DNA of 64,000 nucleotides from Fibrobacter succinogenes (lineage in GTDB: Bacteria > Fibrobacterota > Fibrobacteria > Fibrobacterales > Fibrobacteraceae): NCBI GenBank assembly GCA_902761355.1, contig CACWJY010000012.1:1-64000 (forward strand), read 5' to 3'. How positions within the stretch are numbered: position 1 is the first letter of the stretch; each line of letters starts with the position of its first letter. Both the position numbers and the translations under genes were made by a program. The notes beneath the pieces were generated by a model, which saw nothing but the letters and a program-made list of their open reading frames with translations, was not told the DNA's origin and searched no databases. This document shows, piece by piece, positions 35,196-44,325 of this stretch.

Positions 35196-36668
35196 ATGCG
35201 CAAGTTTGTCTTTTCTTTTGCCGCCTGTGTGGCCAGTATTTTTGTAGCCCAGTCTTTTGCCCAGCCCCGCGACCTTTTTGCGGAATTCGAAGCAGAGGCC
35301 GAAGCAGCCCAATCTAGCGAAGCCGTCGTAACGGCTCCAAGCTCCAGCAGCGTTGCCCAAGCTCCAGCAGTTTCTAGTAGCAGCACCAAGGCGTCATCAA
35401 GTTCTACGGCAAAGTCTTCTAGTTCCGTAGCGGTCTCCTCCAGTGCCGTGGTTCCTGTTTCTAGTTCTGCCATCATGTCTAGTTCCAGCATTGCCGCCGC
35501 AATATCGAGTTCTGCAGAAATCTCTTCTAGCAGTGCCGAGGCTCCCGTAAATGAAGAACCAGGCACCGATTCGCTGACCGTCGCCGAAACAGATTCACTC
35601 GCAACCGATTCTACGGCAACAGATTCAGCTAAGGCCATGACTCCCGAAGAAGCCTATGCCGCAGAAATGCAAAGACTTTCCGAAGAAAGCCGCATCCGCG
35701 ATTCTCTTGCCGCCTTGTCTAGTTCTTCTGTCGCAGCCCCCTCTTCGAGCAGCATGAACCGCCGCGAACTCCTCGGCCCCGTCAAGGTTTCCAAGGTGAA
35801 CGGCATCGACGAAATGAAGGGCCGTTACAAAAGCCCCCGCAAGGCAATGTTCATGTCACTGATTGTTCCGGGTAGCGGCCAGATGTATGTGGGCGGATCC
35901 AAGTTCACTTATATCCGCGGTGGAGTCTACCTTGCCCTAGAAGCCGCCCTTTGGGGCAGCTGGTACTACTTCTCGGTATACAAATACAATAAGCAGGTCG
36001 ACCGCTACAAGGATTATGCCAACAGGCATTATTCTATCGGCGTATACGAGCAAGGAATGCGCGACCTTTGGAACGCCGGTGCCGGTGCCGAAGGTTTCCG
36101 AGCCGAATTTTTCACACGTTACATGGGCAACCGTCAATCGTTCTGCGAAGCCATCTTTGGCAACGCAAGCTTGAACGCCTGCTACGACCAGGCCAAATAC
36201 GAGAAAGACGATATCAATTACCAGAACTTATTTGTGAAAAATCCCAAAAGCCTTGGCGAAGAAATGGGTGAAGTCCGTTTCAACTCGGCCTCCGAGATTT
36301 ACCAGATTATCACAGAAGACGCCTATGTGCTCGGTTGGGATGACGCCGAAAACAAAGCAGTTGCCGCATCTCTTGACCTGGAAACCCCGGGTGCAGCCGC
36401 AGTCAGCCTAGCCACCTCCAACCGTCAAAAAGAATATCGTTCCATGCGCAGCAAGGCAAACGACTACGCCGACATGCAGGCATGGTTCTTTGGCGGGCTT
36501 ATCTTGAACCACCTTGTTTCTGCCGTTGACGCCGTACTTACCGCCAATTCTCACAACAAGGCCCTTTACGAAGAAGACCTATCCTGGTATGACCACCTTC
36601 ATTTTGACAGCGGTCTTTCCCTGTTCGACGGAATCGGTGTAAACGTAAAGGCAATCTGGGGCTTTTAA
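35196..36668 (+). CDS. Serine-rich envelope protein with DUF5683-like domain
   Basis: 490 aa. Signal peptide cleaved near SFAQ, then about 170 residues of Ser/Ala/Glu/Thr-rich linker with many SSS blocks. The C-terminal part (KSPRKAMFMSLIVPGSGQMYVGG ... YIRGGVYLALEAALWGSWYYF) resembles DUF5683, a small domain with paired hydrophobic helices. The following gene has the same domain and starts with a TAATG overlap, so the pair probably works together. Role unknown. A TATTTT box lies 8 nt before the ATG. Confidence 0.72.
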   Translation: MRKFVFSFAACVASIFVAQSFAQPRDLFAEFEAEAEAAQSSEAVVTAPSSSSVAQAPAVSSSSTKASSSSTAKSSSSVAVSSSAVVPVSSSAIMSSSSIAAAISSSAEISSSSAEAPVNEEPGTDSLTVAETDSLATDSTATDSAKAMTPEEAYAAEMQRLSEESRIRDSLAALSSSSVAAPSSSSMNRRELLGPVKVSKVNGIDEMKGRYKSPRKAMFMSLIVPGSGQMYVGGSKFTYIRGGVYLALEAALWGSWYYFSVYKYNKQVDRYKDYANRHYSIGVYEQGMRDLWNAGAGAEGFRAEFFTRYMGNRQSFCEAIFGNASLNACYDQAKYEKDDINYQNLFVKNPKSLGEEMGEVRFNSASEIYQIITEDAYVLGWDDAENKAVAASLDLETPGAAAVSLATSNRQKEYRSMRSKANDYADMQAWFFGGLILNHLVSAVDAVLTANSHNKALYEEDLSWYDHLHFDSGLSLFDGIGVNVKAIWGF

Positions 36669-37378
36669 TGAAAATTCTGTTGGTCGTGTTACTCGTTGCC
36701 GTTACCGCCTTTTCTCAAAAGGTGGTCTCTGTCGACGAGAGCCTTACAAAGAACACCAAAAAAAGCTGGGCTTTGGCTCTAGGCGCCTCGGCCGTTTTAC
36801 CGGGTATGGGTGAACTCTACCTGGGTGAACAAAAATTCGTGCGTCCATTCGTATGGACCGACATCGCCCTCTGGTTTACCGCAATCGGTTCGTATGCCAT
36901 TGGCGAACGTTACCTCACCTCGGCACACAATTACGCCGTTCGATACGCAGGACTCAACTTCAATAGCCGAAGCGTAGACATGCTAAACACAGTCGGGGAC
37001 TACCGCAGTAGAGGCGGTGTAGACGGCCAGAATTCTTCACCCGACATGGACGAAGACTACAACCAGGCCCAGTTGCGTTCGGGAAAAAGCATCGACCAGG
37101 ATCTAGACGCAAGTATCCAGTGGGACTGGGGCTCCAGCGACAATCCAGAAACAACGGAACACATCGACGAATTCAAAAGCCGCATGCGACATTACCGCGT
37201 AAGCCGTATCGTATTCCAGGTTTCGGTCGGAGCACTTCTTTTAAACCGCGTTGTTTCTATGCTCAACACGATTAGGGTTTATCGTGCAACGTCATCTAAA
37301 TCGTTTACAGAACGTATGGAGTTCGTCCCCGAATTCTACGAAGACGGCAGCGGTTTGATGGTAAACGTGCAATTTTAG
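36668..37378 (+). CDS. DUF5683-like membrane protein, paralogue of the preceding gene
   Basis: 236 aa with signal peptide MKILLVVLLVAVTAFSQ. SWALALGASAVLPGMGELYLGEQKFVRPFVWTDIALWFTAIGSYAIG matches the same region of the preceding protein, without the serine-rich linker. A second hydrophobic helix is near residue 185. Translationally coupled to the upstream gene by a 1-bp stop/start overlap. Confidence 0.7.
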   Translation: MKILLVVLLVAVTAFSQKVVSVDESLTKNTKKSWALALGASAVLPGMGELYLGEQKFVRPFVWTDIALWFTAIGSYAIGERYLTSAHNYAVRYAGLNFNSRSVDMLNTVGDYRSRGGVDGQNSSPDMDEDYNQAQLRSGKSIDQDLDASIQWDWGSSDNPETTEHIDEFKSRMRHYRVSRIVFQVSVGALLLNRVVSMLNTIRVYRATSSKSFTERMEFVPEFYEDGSGLMVNVQF

Positions 37379-37414
37379 ACGCAACCGAATTAATACGATA
37401 TGCATCTAAAGTAC

Positions 37415-38524
37415 ATGAAAAAATTTTACGCTCTCCTTTTAACAGCACTTTTCTTTGCGGCTTGCAGCGGCGAATCAGGAACCCCTGCAAAGGGTGGACC
37501 CGCCGCAGGCAAAGGTGGTCCCGGTGGCAAAGGAGGCCCAGGCGGCAAACCTGCCCGCGAAATTGCCGTAGAAGGCTATATTGCTGAAGCTCATGAAGCA
37601 GGCAAGACATTTTCCGCAATGGCGACACTAGAACCGCTGAACAGCGTGCAACTGACAGCAGCCACTTCAGGTAGGCTCACGAACCTATACGCAAAGGATG
37701 GAGCCTCGGTACAGAAAGGAACTCTCCTCGCCAAAATTGACGATTCTGAACTTCGCGCACAACTTAAGCAGGCCGAATCGAATCAGCAACTGGCACAGCA
37801 AAAATTTGACCGTACCAAGACCCTTCACGAAAAGGATGGAGCAACCCAAGCGGACATGGAAGCGGCAGAGGCTTCGCTCAAGTCCGCAGAAGCTTCTGTA
37901 GAACTCATCAAGGCGCAAATTGCAAAGACCGAAGTCCGAGCCCCGTTTGCAGGCAAGCTCGGCTTTGTGAATGTTTCCGTAGGAGCATGGCTTACGACAG
38001 GTACGTCGATTGCATCTTTGAGCGAAGTGAAGAAGTTGAAGGCGAAGTTCGCACTCCCGCAACGTTATGCATCCACCCTTAAGGTGGGCGACGCCGTGGA
38101 CGTCAAGGACGAAGAACGCAATGTAGCCAAATCCGGCAAGGTAAAAGCCCTCGAAACCGCACTTTCTGAAAGCAGCCGTACACGTCAAGTTCTCGTGGAA
38201 GTCGATAATTCTAACGGAGAACTTCTGGCAGGCTCCTACGCCAAAGTGAACGTGACCATGCAGGCGGGCGCTGCAAAAAGCATCCCGGTTCCTGCCGAAG
38301 CATTTACTCTCGATAAAGATGGCGCCTACGTGTTTGTGGCAACCGGCGGCAAGGCTAAAATCAAGCATGTCGAAACGGGTCTCCGCACTCCGATTGCAGT
38401 CGACGTGACAGGCGGCCTCGACGAAGGTGACACCGTGATTACGTCTGGCCTGATTAGCCTTCGCGAAGGTGCCGCCGTGCGCATCCGTGAAATCCGTCAT
38501 AACACGGACTACGAAGTAGAATAG
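37415..38524 (+). CDS. RND efflux periplasmic adaptor (membrane fusion) lipoprotein
   Basis: 369 aa from the ATG at 37415; an ATG five codons earlier is also in frame. Lipobox FFAAC is followed by a Gly/Lys-rich linker with repeated KGGPGG units. Then come the barrel-sandwich half GRLTNLYAKDGASVQKGTLLAKIDDSEL, a coiled-coil hairpin (AESNQQLAQQKFDRTKTLHEKDGATQ), and VRAPFAGKLGFVNVSVGAWL. This is the AcrA/HlyD layout. It links the RND pump encoded 9 bp downstream to an outer-membrane channel not found here. Confidence 0.92.
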   Translation: MKKFYALLLTALFFAACSGESGTPAKGGPAAGKGGPGGKGGPGGKPAREIAVEGYIAEAHEAGKTFSAMATLEPLNSVQLTAATSGRLTNLYAKDGASVQKGTLLAKIDDSELRAQLKQAESNQQLAQQKFDRTKTLHEKDGATQADMEAAEASLKSAEASVELIKAQIAKTEVRAPFAGKLGFVNVSVGAWLTTGTSIASLSEVKKLKAKFALPQRYASTLKVGDAVDVKDEERNVAKSGKVKALETALSESSRTRQVLVEVDNSNGELLAGSYAKVNVTMQAGAAKSIPVPAEAFTLDKDGAYVFVATGGKAKIKHVETGLRTPIAVDVTGGLDEGDTVITSGLISLREGAAVRIREIRHNTDYEVE

Positions 38525-38533
38525 GGGTAAACG

Positions 38534-41500
38534 ATGAGTGTCGCGAACCTTTCTGTACGCCGCCCGGTACTCATGACCGTGATGGCGCTGGTGATTATTC
38601 TGCTCGGTGCCTTTGGGGCTTCTAACCTGGGCGTGCGTGAATACCCCAACGTAGACTACCCGCTGATTCAGGTGCGAACTTCTTACCCGGGTGCAAACGC
38701 AGCCGTGGTCGAAGCTGAAGTCACTGAAATTTTGGAAGCCTCCATCAACAGTGCATCCGGCATCAAGGCGCTCACCTCTACAAGCCGCGACGGGTTCTCT
38801 TTCATTAACATTGAATTTGAAACGGGCATGGACCTGGAAGCGGCCGCCAACGAAATCCGCGACCGCGTGAGCCGCGTGCGCCGCAGACTCCCTGACGATG
38901 TAGATGAACCGACCGTCTATAAATCCGACAGTGACTCTGATCCGATTTTGATGGTAAGCCTTGTGAGCGACAGGCTCGACCCGATGGAAGTTTCGGAACT
39001 GGCGAACAACTTTGTCAAGGAACGCCTACAGACGATTAACGGTGTTTCCGAAGTCGCCATCTGGGGCGAAAAGCGCCCCACGGTACGTTTGTGGATTGAC
39101 CCGATACGCCTGCAAGCGCTTGGAGTCTCGGGTGCAGAAATGTCTGCGGCCCTTAAGAAAGGTAACCTGGAACTTCCCTCGGGCTCCATCGAAGGCAGCG
39201 AGACCACGCTTTCTATCCGAACCCTCGGCCGAATCCTCGATCCGAAAGCATTTGAAAACATCGCTGTAAAAACAGCAGAAGATGGCACCGTCATCCGCAT
39301 TTCAGATGTAGCGGACATCCATTACGAACCGAAGGATACCCGTACGGGCTTTAGGCGTAACGGCAAGAATTCCATTACGCTGGCGCTGATGGCGCAGCCG
39401 GGTTCAAACCATGTGGAAATCGCCGATGAATTCTATAAGCGAGTCGAAGATATCCGCCGCGAGATTCCCGAAGGTGTGGATGTTCTTTACGGACGAGATA
39501 CTTCGGTAAATATCCGAGCCTCCATTCGAGAAGTCGTAGAAACCATCTTTATCGCGTTCCTCCTGGTGATTGCAATTATCTTTGCATTCCTGCGCGAAGG
39601 GCGTACGACACTGATTCCGATGGTGGTGGTGCCGGTATCTGTAATCGGTAGTTTCTTTGTACTTTACTTGTGTGGGTTCTCGATAAATGTATTGACCTTA
39701 CTTGCAATGGTCCTTGCAATTGGCCTAGTGGTCGATGATGCCATCGTGATTGTCGAAAATATTTACCACAAAATTGAAAAAGGAATGACCCCTAAGCAGG
39801 CGGCCGTCGCAGGTACAAACGAAATCTTCTTTGCTGTTATAGCGACTTCAGTAGTGCTGATGGCTGTTTTTATTCCGGTGCTTGCATTAGGTGGAACGAC
39901 GGGGCTTCTGTTCCGTGAATTCGTGGCGGTGATGATCGGCACGGTATTCCTTTCTACTTTATGCGCACTTACACTTTCGCCGATGCTCTGTTCCAAATTT
40001 TTGCGACATCAAAAACAGGGCTGGTTTTTCCGTGTGACGGAACCGTTCTTCGATTGGCTAAACCGCATTTATGCGGTGCTCTTGGGAGGGTTCCTTAGAC
40101 TACGAATTCTCCTATTCCCTGTAGTTGCAGCACTCTTGGCGGCAGCCTATTTCTGCTTCAATAACATGAGTAGCGAAATGGCACCCACCGAAGACTCTAA
40201 TGCAGTCATGGTGAACCTAAGCATGCCCGAAGGCGTTACGCTCACTCGCACCAAACGTATGGCCGACGCCTTTGCAGAAGAAGTTATTGGGCTCCTAGAC
40301 AGCAATGAATATTCTGAAATTCAAGCGGGGGCCTGGAATGCAGGCAACTCGAGAATGCGCTTAACGTTGAACGACGACAAAAAGGCACGTCGCCCACAGA
40401 GCGAAATCGCGCGAGCCATTCAGTTGCTCGGCAACGAATATCCCGACTTGCGCGTGATGGTTTTCGAACCACAAAGTATTAGTACTCAGCGCGGAGGCCT
40501 TCCGGTGCAGTTTGTGCTGCAGGCTCCGAATATTGAAATTCTACGTACGCTTGTTCCCAAGTTCGAAGAAGAAGCAAGCAAGAGTCCTGTGTTCAGTGTG
40601 GTGAATACGAACCTCCGCTTTACCAAACCCGAACTGCACATTGAAATTTTGCGCGACAAGGCAAACGAAGAAGGTGTATCGGTGAACGATATTGCCCAGG
40701 CGGTGCAGCTTGCAATTAGCGACCAGACTTACGGTGAATTCTACAAGGATGGACGCCAATACGATATTATCGGTGCCGTCGGTTACCAATACCGCAGCAT
40801 GCCGGAGAATATTTCGATGCTTACAGTCAAGAACCGCAAAGGCGAGCTCGTGAGCCTCGATAACTTTATCCGCTTTAGTGAGCAGTCGGCGTCGCCGTCG
40901 CTGCCACGTTACAACAGATTCAGTGCCGCAACGATTCAGGCGGGCCTTGTGCCCGGCAAGACGATTGGCGACGGTGTCGAAGAAATGCGCCGCATTGCGA
41001 AGAGGCTTCTGAAAGATTATCCGAACGTAAGTACCGCCTTGAGCGGCTCGTCGAAGGAATTCGAGGAAAGCTCCAGCGGTCTCTACATCGTGTTCCTCTT
41101 GGCACTTGCGCTGGTGTTCCTGGTGCTTGCGGGGCAGTTCGAAAGCTTCCGTGCGCCGTTCGTGATTTTCTTTACGGTGCCACTCGCCTTGGCGGGTGCT
41201 TTGACTTGCTTGTTCCTTACGGGGCAGACGCTCAACATCTTCAGTGAAATTGCGTTGATTCTACTGATTGCACTTGTGACGAAGAACGGCATCTTGATTG
41301 TGGAATTTGCGAACCAGATTGCAGCAAATACGGGCTGCAGCAAACTGGAGGCGGCTCGGCAGGCGGCGGAACGCCGCTTCCGCCCAATTTTGATGACAAG
41401 CCTTTCGACGGTATTGGGCGCCGTGCCCTTGATCCTCACGGGCACCCCGAGCCGCATCGCGATGGGCATCGCCATCGCCGGTGGCCTCACCTTCGCAACC

Positions 41501-41599
41501 TTCATGACACTCTTTATTGTGCCTGCGGCTTACAGCTTCTTTGCGGGTAAGGTAAGGCTTGACGCCATGAAGAGCACCGACGCAAGTAAAATGGCTTAA
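38534..41599 (+). CDS. RND-family efflux transporter permease
   Basis: 1021 aa, usual length for AcrB/MexB-type pumps. VANLSVRRPVLMTVMALVIILLGAFG is the first helix; the SYPGANAAVVEAEVTEILE porter start follows. LAMVLAIGLVVDDAIVIVENI is helix 4 with the Asp pair of the proton relay. The C-terminal half repeats the fold and ends with the FRPILMTSLSTVLGAVPLIL segment. It exports drugs or lipids using the proton gradient; the substrate is not readable. Confidence 0.94.
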   Translation: MSVANLSVRRPVLMTVMALVIILLGAFGASNLGVREYPNVDYPLIQVRTSYPGANAAVVEAEVTEILEASINSASGIKALTSTSRDGFSFINIEFETGMDLEAAANEIRDRVSRVRRRLPDDVDEPTVYKSDSDSDPILMVSLVSDRLDPMEVSELANNFVKERLQTINGVSEVAIWGEKRPTVRLWIDPIRLQALGVSGAEMSAALKKGNLELPSGSIEGSETTLSIRTLGRILDPKAFENIAVKTAEDGTVIRISDVADIHYEPKDTRTGFRRNGKNSITLALMAQPGSNHVEIADEFYKRVEDIRREIPEGVDVLYGRDTSVNIRASIREVVETIFIAFLLVIAIIFAFLREGRTTLIPMVVVPVSVIGSFFVLYLCGFSINVLTLLAMVLAIGLVVDDAIVIVENIYHKIEKGMTPKQAAVAGTNEIFFAVIATSVVLMAVFIPVLALGGTTGLLFREFVAVMIGTVFLSTLCALTLSPMLCSKFLRHQKQGWFFRVTEPFFDWLNRIYAVLLGGFLRLRILLFPVVAALLAAAYFCFNNMSSEMAPTEDSNAVMVNLSMPEGVTLTRTKRMADAFAEEVIGLLDSNEYSEIQAGAWNAGNSRMRLTLNDDKKARRPQSEIARAIQLLGNEYPDLRVMVFEPQSISTQRGGLPVQFVLQAPNIEILRTLVPKFEEEASKSPVFSVVNTNLRFTKPELHIEILRDKANEEGVSVNDIAQAVQLAISDQTYGEFYKDGRQYDIIGAVGYQYRSMPENISMLTVKNRKGELVSLDNFIRFSEQSASPSLPRYNRFSAATIQAGLVPGKTIGDGVEEMRRIAKRLLKDYPNVSTALSGSSKEFEESSSGLYIVFLLALALVFLVLAGQFESFRAPFVIFFTVPLALAGALTCLFLTGQTLNIFSEIALILLIALVTKNGILIVEFANQIAANTGCSKLEAARQAAERRFRPILMTSLSTVLGAVPLILTGTPSRIAMGIAIAGGLTFATFMTLFIVPAAYSFFAGKVRLDAMKSTDASKMA

Positions 41600-41917
41600 T
41601 AAGACCGCTCGGCTCTATAGCATCAACAAGAATACGATATCGCCTCGCTCCCACCTAAAGGTGGCCATGTACACTAAGGCCTAAAGGCCAGGTGTCCAAA
41701 GGTCGCCAACACGACTCGTTAAATAAACCTAAGCCGAATACAGCAGAAACAAGTTTACTTGTTTCTATTGTTGAGGCGCCGGTTTATGCAATCACATTGC
41801 AATACGAGTCGTGTTTGGCTCACACGAAACCGCTCGATTTGAGCAAATAAGTCTTTTTGGCCTCACAGGCACCCCGAGAACTTTCGTATTCTTTACAATT
41901 TTCTTACATTTGAAGTA
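41600..41917. other. Palindrome-rich intergenic element without a gene
   Basis: No open frame with coding character. In order: CCACC-TAAA-GGTGG (41651-41664); GGCC-TAAA-GGCC (41678-41689) inside ACAC/GTGT (41671-41674 with 41692-41695); a 15-bp stem with one bulged T (41705-41719 with 41804-41819). Inside that stem lie ATAAACC/GGTTTAT (41723-41729 with 41781-41787), a 9-bp hairpin (41745-41753 with 41758-41766) and TGCAAT-CAC-ATTGCA (41787-41801). Then GCTC-GATTT-GAGC near 41832. The nested stems suggest a folded RNA or a mobile palindromic element. Confidence 0.6.
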
Positions 41918-43189
41918 ATGCGTACGATAAAGATTCTTCACGGATTGGCCTTTGCATCTACCCTCGGAATTGCGGCAGGTCTTATTAGTATTATTCCATT
42001 CAACCCAGTATCCTGGGTAATGTGCATTGCCTTAATCATATCCTGCACTTTACAAATCGTATACCTTTTGATGGTCGACGAATCTGAATTTGAGTGTGCG
42101 CTTCGTAAACGCGAAATGTACGCTTTCTGCGTGCTGGCAATTATCATAGCCGGCATACTCGCCACCAAAGATTCCGTTCATAGTGTCCCCACCATAACGG
42201 TAAGCATCGCTAAAAACGCCTGTTTCTGGTTAACACTTTTCGAGCTTTACCTTTTTAAACGGATCTACACATTCGTAAATAAGGAAGACGCACCGGCCCC
42301 CGACACCAAGCAAAAAGAGGAAGCCGAGAAGCCCAAACATGTTGTCAAAGAAGCAATTAAGAGAAAATGGACCAAGTTTACGTTATCTAGCGCTGAACGC
42401 GAACTGTATTCACTCATTGGTCTTCTCTCTGTCAAAAAAGAAATCCTTTCTCTTAAGAATGTCATCCTTGCCCAAAACAAGCGTGTCGCCGCCGGACTTC
42501 CGCCTGTACCCATGTCTTACCATTGCGTCTTTACCGGGAACCCAGGTACTGGTAAAACCACCGTCGCAAGAATCGTCGCTCAAATCTACAAGGATCTTGG
42601 GGTTATCGAGAAAGGACATTTGGTCGAATGTGACCGTTCATCCCTAGTCGCAGGCTATGCCGGACAAACCGCCATCAAGACCAACGAAGTCATCGACAAG
42701 GCCCTCGACGGAGTCCTCTTTATCGACGAAGCCTATACTTTAGCCCGCAGTGACGGACAAGATTCCTTTGGTCAAGAAGCCATCGACACCCTCTTAAAAC
42801 GAATGGAAGATGACCGCAACCGACTGGTTGTCATAGTCGCCGGTTACACGGACGAGATGAAAAAATTCATCGACAGCAACCCCGGACTTTCTTCACGTTT
42901 TAACCGCTATATCGAATTCCCAGATTACAGTGTCGCCGAACTATTTGAGATTTTCAGAAGACTCGCCATCAAGCAAAAGCTGGAGTTCTCTGTCGACTTT
43001 GAAAACGCCCTCAAGGCTTTGCTACAACATATCGTGACCAAGGCCGACCGTACGTTTGGCAATGGTCGCGGCATTCGTAATTTGTACGAAAAGACCTTGG
43101 TAAACCAGGCAAACCGTTTGGCTCAAAAAGATTACGGTGTTTCTGAATTGCTAAAGCTTTTGCCCGAAGATTTGCCCAGCGACTATTAG
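41918..43189 (+). CDS. Membrane-anchored CbxX/SpoVK-type AAA+ ATPase
   Basis: 423 aa. Three or four hydrophobic helices within residues 8-117, then a charged linker (about 120-150) and an AAA+ domain: Walker A G207-NPGTGK-T214, pore-loop-like SSLVAGYAGQTAIKT, Walker B LFIDEAY (D270-E271), sensor VIVAGYTDEMKKF and arginine-finger region NPGLSSRFN. CbxX relatives remodel protein complexes; the target here is unknown. A TACATT box lies 7 nt from the ATG. The stop overlaps the opposing barrel gene by 4 bp. Confidence 0.85.
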   Translation: MRTIKILHGLAFASTLGIAAGLISIIPFNPVSWVMCIALIISCTLQIVYLLMVDESEFECALRKREMYAFCVLAIIIAGILATKDSVHSVPTITVSIAKNACFWLTLFELYLFKRIYTFVNKEDAPAPDTKQKEEAEKPKHVVKEAIKRKWTKFTLSSAERELYSLIGLLSVKKEILSLKNVILAQNKRVAAGLPPVPMSYHCVFTGNPGTGKTTVARIVAQIYKDLGVIEKGHLVECDRSSLVAGYAGQTAIKTNEVIDKALDGVLFIDEAYTLARSDGQDSFGQEAIDTLLKRMEDDRNRLVVIVAGYTDEMKKFIDSNPGLSSRFNRYIEFPDYSVAELFEIFRRLAIKQKLEFSVDFENALKALLQHIVTKADRTFGNGRGIRNLYEKTLVNQANRLAQKDYGVSELLKLLPEDLPSDY

Positions 43190-44235
43190 AACGCTTCTCT
43201 CAAATCAATCGTGATTCCAACATGCTTGCCATCTACAAGAGACAAGTCGGCACGAGCATGGAGTTTTTCAGACCGATTTAAGGCTAAACGACCTCCAAAG
43301 CCCACGGCATAGTGAACAGGGCGATTGAACAATTCACTAAAATAAGGGGCCGATTGCAAGGCTTCTCCAAAAACAACCCCGCCAAACCGCCAGAACAGGG
43401 GTCTGCGCAATTCCAGTTGCCAAATCAAAGCCTGGGTATCGCTCCAAATTCCAGATTCTACACCACGGAAACGTTTGGTACCATCTGGCCCAGCAAGCCT
43501 ACCCAACGGAACATTGTCGCCTCGACTCTGCCGTGCATAAAGCCCTGCCGCAAGAGAAGTTTCCCAGAACAAAGGAACATAGAACCTAGTATCAAGCGTT
43601 TCGGTATGGTAAGAGAAATCTCCACCAAAAAACACTTCTTCAAAACTAGCGTAATAACCCTTTGTAGGCCAGTTCGCATTGTCGTTCTTATCGACAACAA
43701 ACAGATAACCGCCGCCTAAATAATAACCATCCTGATAATTTTTAGGAAAGCCTTTATCGAGCTTGTTATCTCGCGCTTCACCTTCTAGAACAACTCCATA
43801 GCGAAAAGGAATCTCTTTGGGAATACCAAAGTTCATTTCTAAGGGGAGCCGGCCATAAACAAAAGAACTGTTATATTCATCGACCGGATCAAAACTACCT
43901 CGAGACCCACGTTCAAAAAGCGAATACTGCCACTTGTTCAGGTTCAGCTTGGCAGGAATATGCAGATGGTCGCCAAGTAGCCACAGATTCGGAGCATATT
44001 GAAACTGAAACTGCTCTCGCGTAGTACCGCGTGCAATAAAGTCCATCGACGAAATATTTTCGCCACCTTGAAACGGCCTAAAGAACAAAACAAAAACTGT
44101 CCCGTACTGTATCTTGGTTTCTTCGGTGTAAGCGCCAAAAGGAAGTACCGAGAAACGCTGAAAACGATCCTTCGCAAAAGCGGAACCCGCAAAAAATACA
44201 AGAAAGCAAAACAATAAAACAATTTTCGACTTCAT
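43186..44235 (-). CDS. BamA/TamA-like outer-membrane beta-barrel without POTRA domains
   Basis: 349 aa from the ATG at 44235, 7 nt after a TATATT (TATATTTG) box; an upstream in-frame start lies before that box and is rejected. Signal peptide MKSKIVLLFCFLVFFAGSAFA. The GPDGTKRFRGVESG segment matches the conserved RG loop motif of the bacterial surface antigen (D15/Omp85) barrel, followed by LELRRPLFWRFGGVVFGEAL. No POTRA repeats precede the barrel. Possibly lipid or protein export; unknown partner. Confidence 0.72.
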   Translation of the reverse strand: MKSKIVLLFCFLVFFAGSAFAKDRFQRFSVLPFGAYTEETKIQYGTVFVLFFRPFQGGENISSMDFIARGTTREQFQFQYAPNLWLLGDHLHIPAKLNLNKWQYSLFERGSRGSFDPVDEYNSSFVYGRLPLEMNFGIPKEIPFRYGVVLEGEARDNKLDKGFPKNYQDGYYLGGGYLFVVDKNDNANWPTKGYYASFEEVFFGGDFSYHTETLDTRFYVPLFWETSLAAGLYARQSRGDNVPLGRLAGPDGTKRFRGVESGIWSDTQALIWQLELRRPLFWRFGGVVFGEALQSAPYFSELFNRPVHYAVGFGGRLALNRSEKLHARADLSLVDGKHVGITIDLREAF

Positions 44236-44325
44236 CACTTCAAATATATATTGTTTGTTTCTTATTTCTACACACAATCGGCATAAAAAATTTAATTTTC
44301 ACACCATAAATACAAGGATGTGTGT

